Positions 25,067 through 34,198 of a stretch of DNA of 47,724 nucleotides are shown piece after piece. Both the position numbers and the translations under genes were made by a program. The notes under the pieces were generated by a model that worked only from the letters and a program-made list of their open reading frames with translations, had not been told where the DNA came from and did no database searches. The DNA lies in contig JAFGYE010000108.1 of NCBI GenBank assembly GCA_016936255.1, forward strand, positions 1 to 47,724, given 5' to 3'. Positions within the stretch are counted from its first letter, which is position 1, and every line of letters begins with the position of its first letter. The DNA is from Marinifilaceae bacterium (GTDB taxonomy: Bacteria > Bacteroidota > Bacteroidia > Bacteroidales > Marinifilaceae).

Positions 25067-25651
25067 CTAATAAAAAGGAGTGACATCGGTTACTCTCATG
25101 CCTGCAGCTTCAGCGGCCCGAAAGCCTAAGCTTGCATCTTCAAATACTTGGCAATTTTCAGGGGAAATTCCCATTAGTTCAGCACATTTTAAAAATGTAT
25201 CCGGTTCCGGCTTGTGATTTTCTACATCATCAGCACTTACCAGAATAGAAATGTATTTATCTAAACCTAAAAGTTGCATGGTTTCAGAGGCAATGTTGCG
25301 TTTCCCACCAGTTCCTACTGCCATTGGTATTTTACCATGATATTTGTATACCAAATCGGTAACGGCAGTAATTTCTTTGATTTTGTGCATCTCCTTCGCG
25401 AAAAATTCTTCTTTCATATCAGAGAATTTTTGTGGATCAATAGTACGGTTGTTTTTCTCGTTTAGTAAATCGATAATTTTAGAAGAAGGCATTCCTGCAC
25501 AACTTTTTAAAAAATCAATACTAAATTCCAAGTTCATGATTTTGGCTGTTTTTACCCAGGCTTCATAATGTAAAGGCATGGTGTCAGCCAAGGTTCCATC
25601 TAAATCAAAAATAAATGCTTTAGTACTTGGGAATATATCTATTTTTTTCAT
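25067..25651 (-). CDS. HAD-family hydrolase, beta-phosphoglucomutase-like
   Basis: The 194-residue HAD enzyme has the nucleophile and acid Asp16 and Asp18 in FDLDGT, a helical cap of the beta-phosphoglucomutase type (DTMPLHYEAWVKTAKIMN, CAGMPSSKIIDLLNE), Lys/Thr motifs (VGTGGKRN) and the metal motif VFEDASLGFRAAEAAGM. The closest functional groups are fructose-1-phosphate phosphatase (YqaB) and beta-phosphoglucomutase. The substrate cannot be fixed from sequence. It is the first gene of a two-gene minus-strand unit with the EEP lipoprotein. Confidence 0.9.
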   Translation of the reverse strand: MKKIDIFPSTKAFIFDLDGTLADTMPLHYEAWVKTAKIMNLEFSIDFLKSCAGMPSSKIIDLLNEKNNRTIDPQKFSDMKEEFFAKEMHKIKEITAVTDLVYKYHGKIPMAVGTGGKRNIASETMQLLGLDKYISILVSADDVENHKPEPDTFLKCAELMGISPENCQVFEDASLGFRAAEAAGMRVTDVTPFY

Positions 25652-25960
25652 GGTCTTTGTTTTTTGTCTTTCTATTCGTAAGTTTATTGTTGCAATCCTA
25701 TTTTTACCTGTGTAAGATTACATTAAAATGATTAGAAAGGGATGCCTAAATTATTAAATAATTTTTAATTAATTGCACTGAATTTTCTTTAATTGCAGAT
25801 TCTTAGGATGCCGTTTTATGATCTGAATAACAGCTTGTTAAATTGTGTCTTGCTTGGATGTTTCGTTAAAAATATTTAAATTTCCATTGTTTTAACAACT
25901 TTTTATTTAATCAGCCGTTATTATAGCTGTTTGATTGAAGTGAAAATTAAAAATCAGTAT
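25652..25960. other. AT-rich divergent spacer
   Basis: This 309-bp region lies between the divergent HAD and Spy-like genes. It is very AT-rich, with no small ORF, clear inverted repeat or full promoter match that I would defend. Both genes presumably have promoters here. Confidence 0.4.
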
Positions 25961-26326
25961 ATGAAGATTGTAGCTGGAAGTTTGATTCTACTATTTGTGA
26001 TGATGAGTGTTTCTGTGAGTGCCAAAAACAATTCTTTGGCCGAAAAAAGAGCAAATCTAATTACATCCTGGATGGAGAAGAAGTTGGATTTGTCTGTGGA
26101 ACAGATTACGCAGATTGAGGTTTTAAATTTGAAGTATGAAAAAGAAATTGAAAAGCTGACTATGGAGAAGGATGGATTTCCTTGTATGCAGGCAGTTCGT
26201 GATAGTTTAAAACGAAAAGAAGTGGAAATGAAAGATGTTCTGTCTGATAAACAACTGGCGAGTTACATTGAATGCAAGTGTGAGCTGAAGGAAGAACTCA
26301 AACGGAATTGTAAAGATTTGATTTAA
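25961..26326 (+). CDS. Small exported helical protein, Spy/CpxP-like
   Basis: The gene encodes about 121 residues from the ATG at 25961. The frame is open ten codons earlier to a TTG, but the ATG places a clean signal peptide (MKIVAGSLILLFVMMSVSVSA) at the N terminus. The mature part is mostly charged helix with the pattern LDLSVEQITQIEVLNLKYEKEIEKL and a later LSDKQLASYIECK, which resembles the paired LTxxQ-type helices of periplasmic Spy/CpxP and related metal-stress proteins. Four cysteines (one central, three near the C terminus, including ECKCELK) are unusual for that group and could bind metal or form disulfides. Function is inferred only from this pattern. Confidence 0.6.
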   Translation: MKIVAGSLILLFVMMSVSVSAKNNSLAEKRANLITSWMEKKLDLSVEQITQIEVLNLKYEKEIEKLTMEKDGFPCMQAVRDSLKRKEVEMKDVLSDKQLASYIECKCELKEELKRNCKDLI

Positions 26327-26345
26327 AATAAATTTATAATATAGG

Positions 26346-26378
26346 ATCCCAATCGATTTAGGTTGGGATTTTTTTTTT
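26346..26378 (+). terminator. Terminator of the Spy-like gene
   Basis: ATCCCAA (26346-26352) and TTGGGAT (26363-26369) form a 7-bp stem followed by ten T, directly after the small exported-protein gene. Confidence 0.85.
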
Positions 26379-26431
26379 CAGATTCACCAAAGGGGATAAA
26401 AAGATGAATAAATCTGAAATATTTTAATGTT

Positions 26432-26476
26432 TGTAACATCCGTTACACTTTTTGCAATCATCCAGTCGCATCTTTG
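26432..26476 (+). promoter_or_regulatory. FNR/CRP-type site and -7 element upstream of hcp
   Basis: TGTAAC-ATCC-GTTACA (26432-26447) is a perfect 6-4-6 inverted repeat with the layout of CRP/FNR-family binding sites. CATCTTTG at 26469-26476 matches seven of eight bases of the -7 consensus. A start point near 26480 would place the repeat at about -40, where class II activators bind. Regulators of this family (for example HcpR) control hcp in other anaerobes. No such regulator gene is in the window. Confidence 0.6.
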
Positions 26477-26585
26477 TAGTGTTGGAAGAGTTAAATGTAT
26501 TCTTAAGGCAGGAATCTTATTTAGTTTGCTCTTTCTCAATTTTGTAACTTGAATAATCAAATTTATAACATTAAAAAATACAATT

Positions 26586-28232
26586 ATGGCTATGTTTTGT
26601 TATCAGTGTCAAGAGGCTGCAAAAGGAACAGGATGCACAATTAAAGGTGTTTGTGGAAAAACCGATGAGGTTGCAAACATTCAGGATTTGCTGATGTACG
26701 TGATGAAAGGGATCTCTGTTTTTAGTACCAAAGCCCGTGAAGTTGGTGTTGAGAATGATAAAGTGAATAACTTCATCATGACAGGTTTATTTATGACTAT
26801 TACTAACGCCAACTTTGATAAAGTAAAATTTGTTACAGCTGTTCGCGAAGGTCTTAAGCTGCGTGAAGAGATTAAAAATCAGGCTGAAGCAGCAGGTGTT
26901 ACTTTTGAAAACCTGCATCATTCGGCAACATGGTTTGCTGATAAAGAGAATGATTTTGATGCAAAAGCGCGTGTTATTGGAGTATTGTCTACTGAAAATG
27001 AAGACGTTCGTTCATTAAGAGAATTGTTATTGTATGGTTTGAAAGGCTTTGCGGCTTACGTTGAGCACGCTTACAATCTAGGTCTTGAAAAAGCTGAAAT
27101 GTATGCATTTATGCAAAAAGCTTTGCAAGCTACTACTGATGATACATTGACCGCTGATCAATTGGTTGCTTTGGTTATGGAATGTGGAGCTAATGGTGTA
27201 ACTGCTATGGCAACTCTTGATGAAGCAAACACGACTGCTTATGGCAATCCTGAAATTACTGAAGTGAATATTGGTGTAAGCGACAAGCCAGGTATCCTTA
27301 TTTCAGGTCATGATTTGAAAGATATGGAAGAATTGTTGAAGCAAACTGAAGGAACTGGTGTTGATGTTTACACTCACTCTGAGATGTTGCCTGCCAATTA
27401 CTACCCAGCATTCAAAAAATATGAGCACTTTGTAGGTAACTACGGAAATGCATGGTGGAAGCAGAATGAAGAGTTCGAAACATTTAACGGACCTATTTTG
27501 TTTACAACCAACTGTATTGTTCCTCCAACTACAAAATCTACTTACCAAGATAAAGTATATACTACAGGAGCTTCTGGTTTCCCAGGATTCAAGCACATTA
27601 CTGCTGGCGAAAATGGAAAGAAAGATTTCTCTGAAATTATTGAAGTAGCCAAGAATTGTGCTGCTCCAACTGAAATTGAGAACGGAACTATCGTAGGGGG
27701 TTTTGCTCACAATCAAGTAATGCAATTGGCTGATAAGGTTGTTGATGCTGTGAAAACCGGAGCTATTCGTAAGTTCTTTGTAATGGCTGGTTGTGATGGT
27801 CGTATGAAAGGTCGTGATTACTATACTGAATTTGCTGCTGCTTTACCAAAGGATACAGTAATTCTAACAGCTGGTTGTGCTAAGTATCGTTACAACAAAT
27901 TAGAGTTGGGTGATATCGGAGGAATACCAAGAGTATTAGATGCAGGTCAGTGTAACGATTCATATTCGTTAGCAGTTATTGCATTGAAATTGAAAGAAGT
28001 GTTTGAACTTAACGATATCAATGATCTACCAATTGCTTACAATATTGCATGGTATGAGCAAAAAGCAGTTATCGTATTGTTAGCGCTTTTATCTTTGGGT
28101 GTTAAAAATATTCATTTAGGACCAACATTGCCGGCTTTCCTTTCTCCAAATGTTGCTAAAGTGTTGATTGATACTTTCGGAATTGCAGGAATTGGGTCTG
28201 TTGACGAAGACATGAAAATGTTTTTAAATTAA
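26586..28232 (+). CDS. hcp: Hybrid cluster protein (hydroxylamine reductase)
   Basis: This 548-residue iron-sulfur protein reduces hydroxylamine and, in vivo, mainly nitric oxide, protecting anaerobic cells from nitrosative stress. The N-terminal cysteines are Cys5, Cys8, Cys17 and Cys23 (C-x2-C-x8-C-x5-C), the spacing of the class found in strict anaerobes. Hybrid-cluster ligands follow in segments such as [16 protein letters not shown] and [10 protein letters not shown]. No hcr reductase gene is adjacent, so electrons must come from another donor. An FNR/CRP-type site precedes the gene, and a strong terminator separates it from the following membrane-protein gene. Codon use is noticeably cleaner than in neighbours, which suggests high expression. 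Confidence 0.96.
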   Translation: MAMFCYQCQEAAKGTGCTIKGVCGKTDEVANIQDLLMYVMKGISVFSTKAREVGVENDKVNNFIMTGLFMTITNANFDKVKFVTAVREGLKLREEIKNQAEAAGVTFENLHHSATWFADKENDFDAKARVIGVLSTENEDVRSLRELLLYGLKGFAAYVEHAYNLGLEKAEMYAFMQKALQATTDDTLTADQLVALVMECGANGVTAMATLDEANTTAYGNPEITEVNIGVSDKPGILISGHDLKDMEELLKQTEGTGVDVYTHSEMLPANYYPAFKKYEHFVGNYGNAWWKQNEEFETFNGPILFTTNCIVPPTTKSTYQDKVYTTGASGFPGFKHITAGENGKKDFSEIIEVAKNCAAPTEIENGTIVGGFAHNQVMQLADKVVDAVKTGAIRKFFVMAGCDGRMKGRDYYTEFAAALPKDTVILTAGCAKYRYNKLELGDIGGIPRVLDAGQCNDSYSLAVIALKLKEVFELNDINDLPIAYNIAWYEQKAVIVLLALLSLGVKNIHLGPTLPAFLSPNVAKVLIDTFGIAGIGSVDEDMKMFLN

Positions 28233-28343
28233 GAATAAAATTGAGGTTTTAAAAAGCGTTTCTTGGGTGAAGAAAGACAGAGGTGATTTGTGAATGGAAC
28301 GTTTTTTAGTGTTTGTTATATTATAGTTTGTTAGGGTGATTAG

Positions 28344-28387
28344 CTGCCTAATGTAGATGATTTAAACTCTGCATTAGGCAGTTTTTT
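28344..28387 (+). terminator. Terminator of hcp
   Basis: CTGCCTAATG (28344-28353) and CATTAGGCAG (28372-28381) form a perfect 10-bp stem around an 18-base loop followed by six T. It overlaps the first codon of the upstream-extended reading frame of the next gene, which argues that the next gene starts further downstream. Confidence 0.9.
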
Positions 28388-28457
28388 GTTTGATTTTGTT
28401 ACTATTTTAGGAGCAATTTATGTAATGTTATATGCAGTTATGGATCAAGCTAAAACA

Positions 28458-29963
28458 ATGAAATTCTTAAAGAAGTACCATAAATGGCCTTCTTTGGCAT
28501 TGACTTTCTTTATTTTATTATTCGCAATTTCTGGAATTGTGATGAATCACCGTGGAATATTTTCGTCTATTGATGTAGATCGGAAATATTTGGGTAGTGA
28601 GTATCAATATACAAGTTGGAATAAAGCCGCAGTTAAATCGGCAGTAACAATTCAGGGAGATACAGCATTAATTTACGGCAATATCGGAATCTGGAAAACT
28701 ATCGATAATTTCAAAACATTTCAGGACTTTAATTCCGGTTTTACATCTGGCGTCGACAATAGGAAAATTGAAAAAGTGATTAAAACCAGTTGGGGAGCGC
28801 TTTATGCCGGAACATTGTTTGGACTTTTCTATTACAATCCGAAAAGTGAAAATTGGGAAAACATTGACTTGCCTGTTTCTGAGGAGAGAGTTGTTGATTT
28901 GGTTGAAATTAAGAATCAACTATTTGTTTTGACACGTTCTCACTTGTTGAAAAAAACAGAGATTGGTTTTGAGATCGTAAATTTGCTTCCAGATCAGAAT
29001 TACGACAATAAGATCAGTTTGTTTAAAACATTGTGGGAAATTCATAGTGGTGAGGCTTTTGGCATAATTGGGCAGTTGTTTGTCGATTTTATAGGCCTGG
29101 TGTTTATATTTCTTTGTGTAAGTGGTTTAATTTATTTTATATATCCTGATTGGATTAAAAAACGGAAAAAGAAAGGACAGGATGTTCAAAGTAAGCTTGT
29201 TTTCTTGAAGTTTAACCTGAAATGGCACAATTATTTCGGGTATTGGCTAATCGTTTTCCTTATTCTAACAACTCTAACGGGAATGTTTTTGCGTCCGCCT
29301 TTGTTAATTGGAATAGTATCGAATCGAGTTCCTAAAATTTCATTTACGCATTTAGATAACTCCAATCCATGGTTTGATCAGCTGCGCAGAATAATGTATG
29401 ATGAAGAATTGAACAGAATTCTATTGGCAACCAATGAGAGTGTATATTATTCTGATGATGATTTTATTTCTGCGCCGAAAGTTTTTGCAATGCAACCGCC
29501 AATATCTGTGATGGGAGTGAATGTTTTCGAACAGGTGAATGATGGGAGTTATCTGGTTGGATCGTTTAGTGGATTATTTTATTGGATTCCTGAAAAAGGA
29601 TTAGTTTTCGATTATATTACTAAAAAACCATATGTTCCTGTGAAAACGATGGGGCCGCCAATTTCTGCCCATCCAATTGCTGGATATTTGAAAGATTCAG
29701 AGGGAAAAGAAATTTTGTTTGATTACAATTTTGGCTCAGGAAATTTAAGTGATCAATCCGGTTTTACATCAATGCCTGAAAATATTCAGCAATCGCCCAT
29801 GTCACTTTGGAATTTGTGTTTGGAAACTCATACCGGTAGAATTTACCAATATATTTTTGGCAGGTTCTATATTCTTTTTATTCCATTGGCAGGAATCAGT
29901 ATTTTGTGGATTTTGATAATAGGATTTGTTTTGTATCGGAAGCAAAAGAAAAGAAGAAAATAA
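28458..29963 (+). CDS. PepSY-associated membrane protein
   Basis: The product has about 501 residues from the ATG at 28458 (MKFLKKYHKW). The frame is open to a TTG at 28386, but that codon lies in the T tract of the hcp terminator; 28440 is another possible ATG. The architecture is PepSY_TM-like. Helix 1 begins right after the KYHKWPSLALTFF motif and has IVMNHRGIF on its outer end. A long extracytoplasmic part has propeller-like strands (ALIYGNIGIWKTID, GALYAGTLFGLFYYNP), followed by two central helices with WHNYFGYW and a C-terminal helix. Histidines at helix ends (H-K-W, N-H-R, W-H-N-Y) could bind heme, as in PepSY-type reductases; this is inference. It may take part in transmembrane electron transfer. 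Confidence 0.75.
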   Translation: MKFLKKYHKWPSLALTFFILLFAISGIVMNHRGIFSSIDVDRKYLGSEYQYTSWNKAAVKSAVTIQGDTALIYGNIGIWKTIDNFKTFQDFNSGFTSGVDNRKIEKVIKTSWGALYAGTLFGLFYYNPKSENWENIDLPVSEERVVDLVEIKNQLFVLTRSHLLKKTEIGFEIVNLLPDQNYDNKISLFKTLWEIHSGEAFGIIGQLFVDFIGLVFIFLCVSGLIYFIYPDWIKKRKKKGQDVQSKLVFLKFNLKWHNYFGYWLIVFLILTTLTGMFLRPPLLIGIVSNRVPKISFTHLDNSNPWFDQLRRIMYDEELNRILLATNESVYYSDDDFISAPKVFAMQPPISVMGVNVFEQVNDGSYLVGSFSGLFYWIPEKGLVFDYITKKPYVPVKTMGPPISAHPIAGYLKDSEGKEILFDYNFGSGNLSDQSGFTSMPENIQQSPMSLWNLCLETHTGRIYQYIFGRFYILFIPLAGISILWILIIGFVLYRKQKKRRK

Positions 29964-30243
29964 TTTTTTTATCAATTTAGTTGAATGTGTAGTCACTTCT
30001 TTTTTTGTTGCAGCAACCAAATGTATAATTTAGGATTATTGTAAGTCTCAGTCCGCGAATTGTGAGTTGATTCAGGGTAAATCGTGAATTTCACCTTGCT
30101 TCCTAATTCTTTTAAATGGTTAATCATTCATATTTTAACGGGTTATTTTAGATAAATGTACTAATTGTAAATGATAAGTTAAAAGGAAATAATTATTTAG
30201 CGAAAGTCTGTATCTTTATTGCCGGATTAAAAAAAGGAAAAGC

Positions 30244-31290
30244 ATGTTCAACTTTGAAGATATAAATCTGGACCGTATTGTGGTTCACAATGTAGGAAAT
30301 AAACATCACGATGAAGATTTGAAACTTTCTAAATCGGAAATTCAATTGGAAGATGATGATGTTAAGGATATCCTGCTAAAGTATTTTTTAACAGCCTTTA
30401 ATAAGGAGGAATTCTATAATTTCCAGCATGATACCGATTTGAATATGAATGAAGTGTTTTGTTATGCTTCGGAGTATTTCAAGGAGAATGTTTCCTTTTA
30501 CGATCAGTCAACCAATATTGCAGTTCATTTGTATGAAAAATCGAACCATCCGAATATAAAGAGTGGCGAATTTTATTTGGTGGGCTTCTCGAATTGCGTG
30601 GTTGATGGAGAAGTTTGCGATGCGTTGGGTATTTTTAAATCAGAAAATAAAGACACTTTTTTAAAGGTGTACCAAAAGCAGGATAATTTTGAGTTGGGAT
30701 GTGAAAACGGAATCAATATCAAGAAATTGGACAAAGGCTGCTTAATTTTCAACTCCGAAAAGGAAAAAGGATTCAAAGTTTGTATTGTTGATAAAACCAA
30801 TTCGAACAAAGAGGCTTTGTACTGGAAAGAGGACTTTTTGAATTTGAAACTTCGCGAAGATAATTTCTATCATACCCAAAATTATTTGGATATGTGTAAA
30901 GGTTTTATTGGTGATGTGTACAATGACGAGAATGAAGTGGCTAAGGCAGATCAGATCGATTTAATGAACAAGTCAATCAATTTTTTTAAGGATAAAAAGC
31001 TGTTCAACGAAGAATTGTTTAAAAAGGAAGTGATTGAACAGCCTGAGGTGGCTACTGCTTTTGATGAATACAAAACCTATTATCAGAACGAACAGGGAAC
31101 TGTTGTTACTCCTGAATTTACGATTAATAATGATGCTGTAAAGGGAGAGCAAAAGCACTTTAAACACATATTAAAGCTGGATAAAAACTTTCATGTTTAC
31201 ATTCACGGACAACGAAAATTCATTGAAAAAGGATACGATGCAGCTCGCGATTTAAGCTATTACAAACTGTTTTTCAGGGACGAGAATTAG
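30244..31290 (+). CDS. YejK/NdpA-family nucleoid-associated protein
   Basis: The 348-residue protein matches the 37-kDa nucleoid-associated family (YejK/NdpA), cytoplasmic proteins that bind DNA and, in Escherichia coli, interact with topoisomerases. Supporting patterns are the N-terminal DINLDRIVVHNVGNK followed by LLKYFLTAF, the central SGEFYLVGFSNCVVDGEVCDALGIFKSENKDTFLKV, and a C-terminal beta-rich region ending in the aromatic segment YYKLFFRDEN. The length is close to the family norm. It is a single-gene unit closed by a terminator. The short ACCTGACAG(C/T)G direct repeats just after its stop are also seen near katG. Confidence 0.85.
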   Translation: MFNFEDINLDRIVVHNVGNKHHDEDLKLSKSEIQLEDDDVKDILLKYFLTAFNKEEFYNFQHDTDLNMNEVFCYASEYFKENVSFYDQSTNIAVHLYEKSNHPNIKSGEFYLVGFSNCVVDGEVCDALGIFKSENKDTFLKVYQKQDNFELGCENGINIKKLDKGCLIFNSEKEKGFKVCIVDKTNSNKEALYWKEDFLNLKLREDNFYHTQNYLDMCKGFIGDVYNDENEVAKADQIDLMNKSINFFKDKKLFNEELFKKEVIEQPEVATAFDEYKTYYQNEQGTVVTPEFTINNDAVKGEQKHFKHILKLDKNFHVYIHGQRKFIEKGYDAARDLSYYKLFFRDEN

Positions 31291-31295
31291 GCATG

Positions 31296-31324
31296 ACCTG
31301 ACAGCGTTTTTTAACCTGACAGTG
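31296..31324. repeat. Direct repeat ACCTGACAG(C/T)G, first locus
   Basis: ACCTGACAGCG (31296-31306) and ACCTGACAGTG (31314-31324) lie just behind the nucleoid-protein gene. Related words CCTGACAGCG and CCTGTCAGCG recur at 47458-47467 and 47475-47484, suggesting a dispersed intergenic motif. Confidence 0.55.
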
Positions 31325-31350
31325 TCTGCATATTTATTTGGATTATTAAG

Positions 31351-31380
31351 AAGCTTTCTCAATTATGGGGAGGCTTTTTT
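31351..31380 (+). terminator. Terminator of the nucleoid-protein gene
   Basis: AAGCTTTCTC and GGGGAGGCTT form a 10-bp stem that includes several G-U pairs around AATTAT, followed by T to 31380. Confidence 0.7.
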
Positions 31381-31413
31381 CATTTTCGGGGAGCTTTACC
31401 CTTGTAGCATCTT

Positions 31414-32394
31414 TCACTTTATACTCACTTTATATCCCAGTACCGGCTGGTTTTCAAAATAAATGATCAACTCATCATCGCCTTTCTTGTTTGTTGGTAC
31501 AGAAAAGTTAACGATGTTCTTTTTTAGAATAGGTTTTACGAGCTGGCCAAATTTTTCACTTTTAAAGTGATAAGCAATCGGAATGTCACTTGGAATATTT
31601 GCAATTGAAAAGGCAATCTCATTTCCTTTTTTGATTGAGATTGATCCTTTTTCCGGACTGATAATTTGGTAGTCTTTGCCGATGAATTCATTAAAAATGG
31701 CGGGCTGAAGGGCAAATTCTTCCCGGGTAAATTCTTTATTCAGCAGTAACCATTCCTGATTGTCAGGGTAATGTTTCATGGCAAATTCCTTTGGATCGTT
31801 ATCGAAATAAGCAGGTGTATATTCTTTAAGGAACTCCATTTTGGCGTAGTCAACAGAACCTGCCGCCCAGGTAATATCTGCAAGCTTCCATTTTCCATTA
31901 ATTTTTACAGCATTCCAGGCATGGTTCGAAGGCAGATTGTTGTTTCCTATCTCCGAAACAAATCGTTTTGCCGTGCCGGGAATTATAACACATTCAATGT
32001 TTAGTAATCTGCATACTTCCTGAAAAAGCGTTGCGTATCCTTCGCACAAAGCTTTTCGGCTCTTTATTGTTTTCAAGGCCATATCTCTTCTGAACTGATT
32101 TTTTTGTGTCTGCAAATCTTCGTCCGAAGTATACAAAAAGCGGATTTTCTGAGTCTTGTTTACTCCTTTTGTTTTGTATTCAACATTCATGGCAATCCAT
32201 GCAAAGGCAGCTCTGACTTTATCTTCATCCGTATTGAAATCAGTTTTTATTTTATCAGCTAATTCCTCATAAGAGCTAAAATTTGCCGGGTATTTCGAAA
32301 TGATTTCATCGACTTTGGTTTGAGAGAAGCTTTCAAAATGAAGCAAGGTGAAAAATAGTATAAGTAGGAATTGATATCTAAAAGGAATCGCCAT
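31414..32394 (-). CDS. Exported transglutaminase-like protein
   Basis: The 326-residue protein has a signal peptide (cleaved near ESFSQ) and a transglutaminase-type papain fold. The triad is visible as Cys117 (SRKALCEGYATLF), His158 (SNHAWNAVKI) and Asp173 (WKLADITWAAG). Bacterial members usually act as proteases or amidases on envelope proteins rather than cross-linkers. The C-terminal third looks like a separate beta domain that may bind substrate. The gene is a single minus-strand unit, divergent from the subtilase lipoprotein gene. Substrate unknown. Confidence 0.88.
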   Translation of the reverse strand: MAIPFRYQFLLILFFTLLHFESFSQTKVDEIISKYPANFSSYEELADKIKTDFNTDEDKVRAAFAWIAMNVEYKTKGVNKTQKIRFLYTSDEDLQTQKNQFRRDMALKTIKSRKALCEGYATLFQEVCRLLNIECVIIPGTAKRFVSEIGNNNLPSNHAWNAVKINGKWKLADITWAAGSVDYAKMEFLKEYTPAYFDNDPKEFAMKHYPDNQEWLLLNKEFTREEFALQPAIFNEFIGKDYQIISPEKGSISIKKGNEIAFSIANIPSDIPIAYHFKSEKFGQLVKPILKKNIVNFSVPTNKKGDDELIIYFENQPVLGYKVSIK

Positions 32395-32533
32395 ATGTCC
32401 GTTTATTTTTTGTTTTAAAGTAATCAGATAGAATGGAAACGCAATTTCGATGCCATTATTTGATTGCTTAGGGAGTAAATGTATTTTTTTATTTGAACAT
32501 ATATGACATTATTTAAATAGGTGTGTTGTTGTA

Positions 32534-32564
32534 TTGACATTCGTATTTATATGGCTTAAATTTA
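32534..32564 (+). promoter_or_regulatory. Promoter of the subtilase gene
   Basis: TTG at 32534-32536 and TAAATTTA at 32557-32564 are 20 bases apart. This matches the TTG-N20-TAnnTTTG pattern in all but the last base and predicts a start near 32571, about 25 bases before the coding region. Confidence 0.6.
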
Positions 32565-32595
32565 ATAGTTCTAACACTTTAAACTAATAATTACC

Positions 32596-34035
32596 ATGAA
32601 GAAAGTTGTCGTTTTTTTAGTGGCAGGACTATTTTTTAGTGCCTGCACAAACCAGTTTGTTGAAGAGGATTTAGACCTTCAGAGTCAAGAATCAGCAAGT
32701 AAAGTTAAAACTCAAAAATTGTCAGTAAGTGAAAGTCCAACCTACAAGGCCACCGGATATCTTATTCTGACTGATAATTTTTCATCCCAGATGGAGACTG
32801 AAATTGGTAAGGCCAATGGAAAGATTAACCGTAAACTTTCAGAAATAGGAATGTATGTGGTAGAATCCAGTGAAGTTGGTTTTATTACAAAAGCAAAAAA
32901 GATAAAAGGAGTTTCCGATGTATTACCTGATCTTCAATTGCAATGGTTGCAGCCTGAAACTACCAGCGAGGCACAGTTTGTTCCTATGCACATTGGTTCT
33001 AACGAGACCTACTACGGTTATCAGTGGGGAATGGAAGCTATTGATGCTCCTGGTGCCTGGGATCAGGGATTTACAGGTAATGGAGTTAAAGTTTTTATTC
33101 TTGATAGTGGAATAGATGCTGAACATCCTGATTTAGCACCAAATTTGAATACAAGTTTATCAACTTCTTTTGTGCCGGGTGAAGGTTATAATATTGATCC
33201 GGGATTTTATTTTAATCATGGAACTCATGTTGCAGGTATTATAGCTGCGGCTAATGGTCCTGCTTTAACCAATGGGGGAGATTTTGGAGTCATTGGAGTT
33301 GCACCAAAAGCAGAAATTGTTGCTGTTAAAGTTCTTTCGGAATATACCGGCAGCGGTTCATTCTCAGGAATTAATGCAGGAGTTGTATATGCTGCAAATA
33401 ACGGTGCAGATGTTATAAATATGAGTTTGGGTACTGATTTGCCAAGAAATGGCTTCTTTGCAGAGTTGCCTAATGGTTCTGTTGTAAAGGTTGGTGCCAA
33501 TGAAGTTGCAGCCTACATCAGTGCTTCTCAAAAGGCAATTACTTATGCTTACCAAATGGGTTCGCTGGTGATTGTTGCTGCCGGTAATGATGATTCTGAT
33601 GCGAACCACACCGGTAATTTGGTATTTATTCCTGCCAGTCTCAATCATTTAATGGCAATATCGGCTACTGCTCCTTATGGTTATGCTTACGATACAACAA
33701 CCGATTTGGATGTTCCTGCCAGTTATACCAATTACGGACAGTCTCTGATTGATCTTGCTGCTCCGGGAGGAGATTTTGATCATCCTGGAGATTTCTGGTA
33801 TTACGATATGGTTTTTAGCACCATTAGCAGTGGTTGGGGATTTTCAGCCGGAACAAGTATGGCTTCTCCTCATGCCGCAGGAGTAGCTGCTTTGGCATTC
33901 GAAAAACTGGGTACTGATGCTACGCCGGCACAGGTAATGTCTGTGCTGAGACAGAGTGCTGATGATCTTGGCCAGCCGGGTAAAGATGCTTACTTCGGAA
34001 ATGGCAGAGTAAATGCAGCAAAGGCCGTTCAATAA
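32596..34035 (+). CDS. Subtilisin-like (S8) serine protease, lipoprotein
   Basis: The 479-residue protease has a lipobox with Cys17 (LFFSAC), an I9-like inhibitory propeptide (about 50-118, beginning ATGYLILTDNF) and an S8 catalytic domain. The triad is Asp170 (FILDSGIDAEHPDL), His208 (NHGTHVAGI) and Ser421 (SAGTSMASPHAAG). The stretch VIVAAGNDD contains the oxyanion-hole asparagine. It is probably tethered to a membrane and digests extracellular or periplasmic protein. The protein ends right after the catalytic domain, with no type IX secretion C-terminal domain. A matching promoter lies upstream and a hairpin terminator downstream. Confidence 0.94.
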   Translation: MKKVVVFLVAGLFFSACTNQFVEEDLDLQSQESASKVKTQKLSVSESPTYKATGYLILTDNFSSQMETEIGKANGKINRKLSEIGMYVVESSEVGFITKAKKIKGVSDVLPDLQLQWLQPETTSEAQFVPMHIGSNETYYGYQWGMEAIDAPGAWDQGFTGNGVKVFILDSGIDAEHPDLAPNLNTSLSTSFVPGEGYNIDPGFYFNHGTHVAGIIAAANGPALTNGGDFGVIGVAPKAEIVAVKVLSEYTGSGSFSGINAGVVYAANNGADVINMSLGTDLPRNGFFAELPNGSVVKVGANEVAAYISASQKAITYAYQMGSLVIVAAGNDDSDANHTGNLVFIPASLNHLMAISATAPYGYAYDTTTDLDVPASYTNYGQSLIDLAAPGGDFDHPGDFWYYDMVFSTISSGWGFSAGTSMASPHAAGVAALAFEKLGTDATPAQVMSVLRQSADDLGQPGKDAYFGNGRVNAAKAVQ

Positions 34036-34056
34036 ATAAAGTGGATTGAAATCATT

Positions 34057-34093
34057 AAAAGTTCATGTTTTGAAAGAAGCATGAGCTTTTTTT
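34057..34093 (+). terminator. Terminator of the subtilase gene
   Basis: AGTTCATG and CATGAGCT pair with one G-U, around a 12-base loop, and are followed by a T run ending near 34093. Confidence 0.7.
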
Positions 34094-34124
34094 GTTCTGT
34101 ATTGATGAACCAGAATTTACTGCA

Positions 34125-34163
34125 CAAAAAAGACCCACACTCACGGAAGCTTGAGCATGGGCC
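34125..34163 (-). terminator. Terminator of the M14 carboxypeptidase gene
   Basis: On the minus strand AGGCCCATGCTCA and TGAGTGTGGGTCT pair imperfectly around a short loop, followed by six T. It lies about 36 bases beyond the stop of the minus-strand M14 gene and faces the subtilase terminator. Confidence 0.65.
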
Positions 34164-34198
34164 TTTCGAGTAATATACTTAGTAGTATATGCTTTTAA

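Noticed and set aside
28386-28457. TTG start for the PepSY membrane protein
   Set aside because: The codon lies in the T tract of the hcp terminator.
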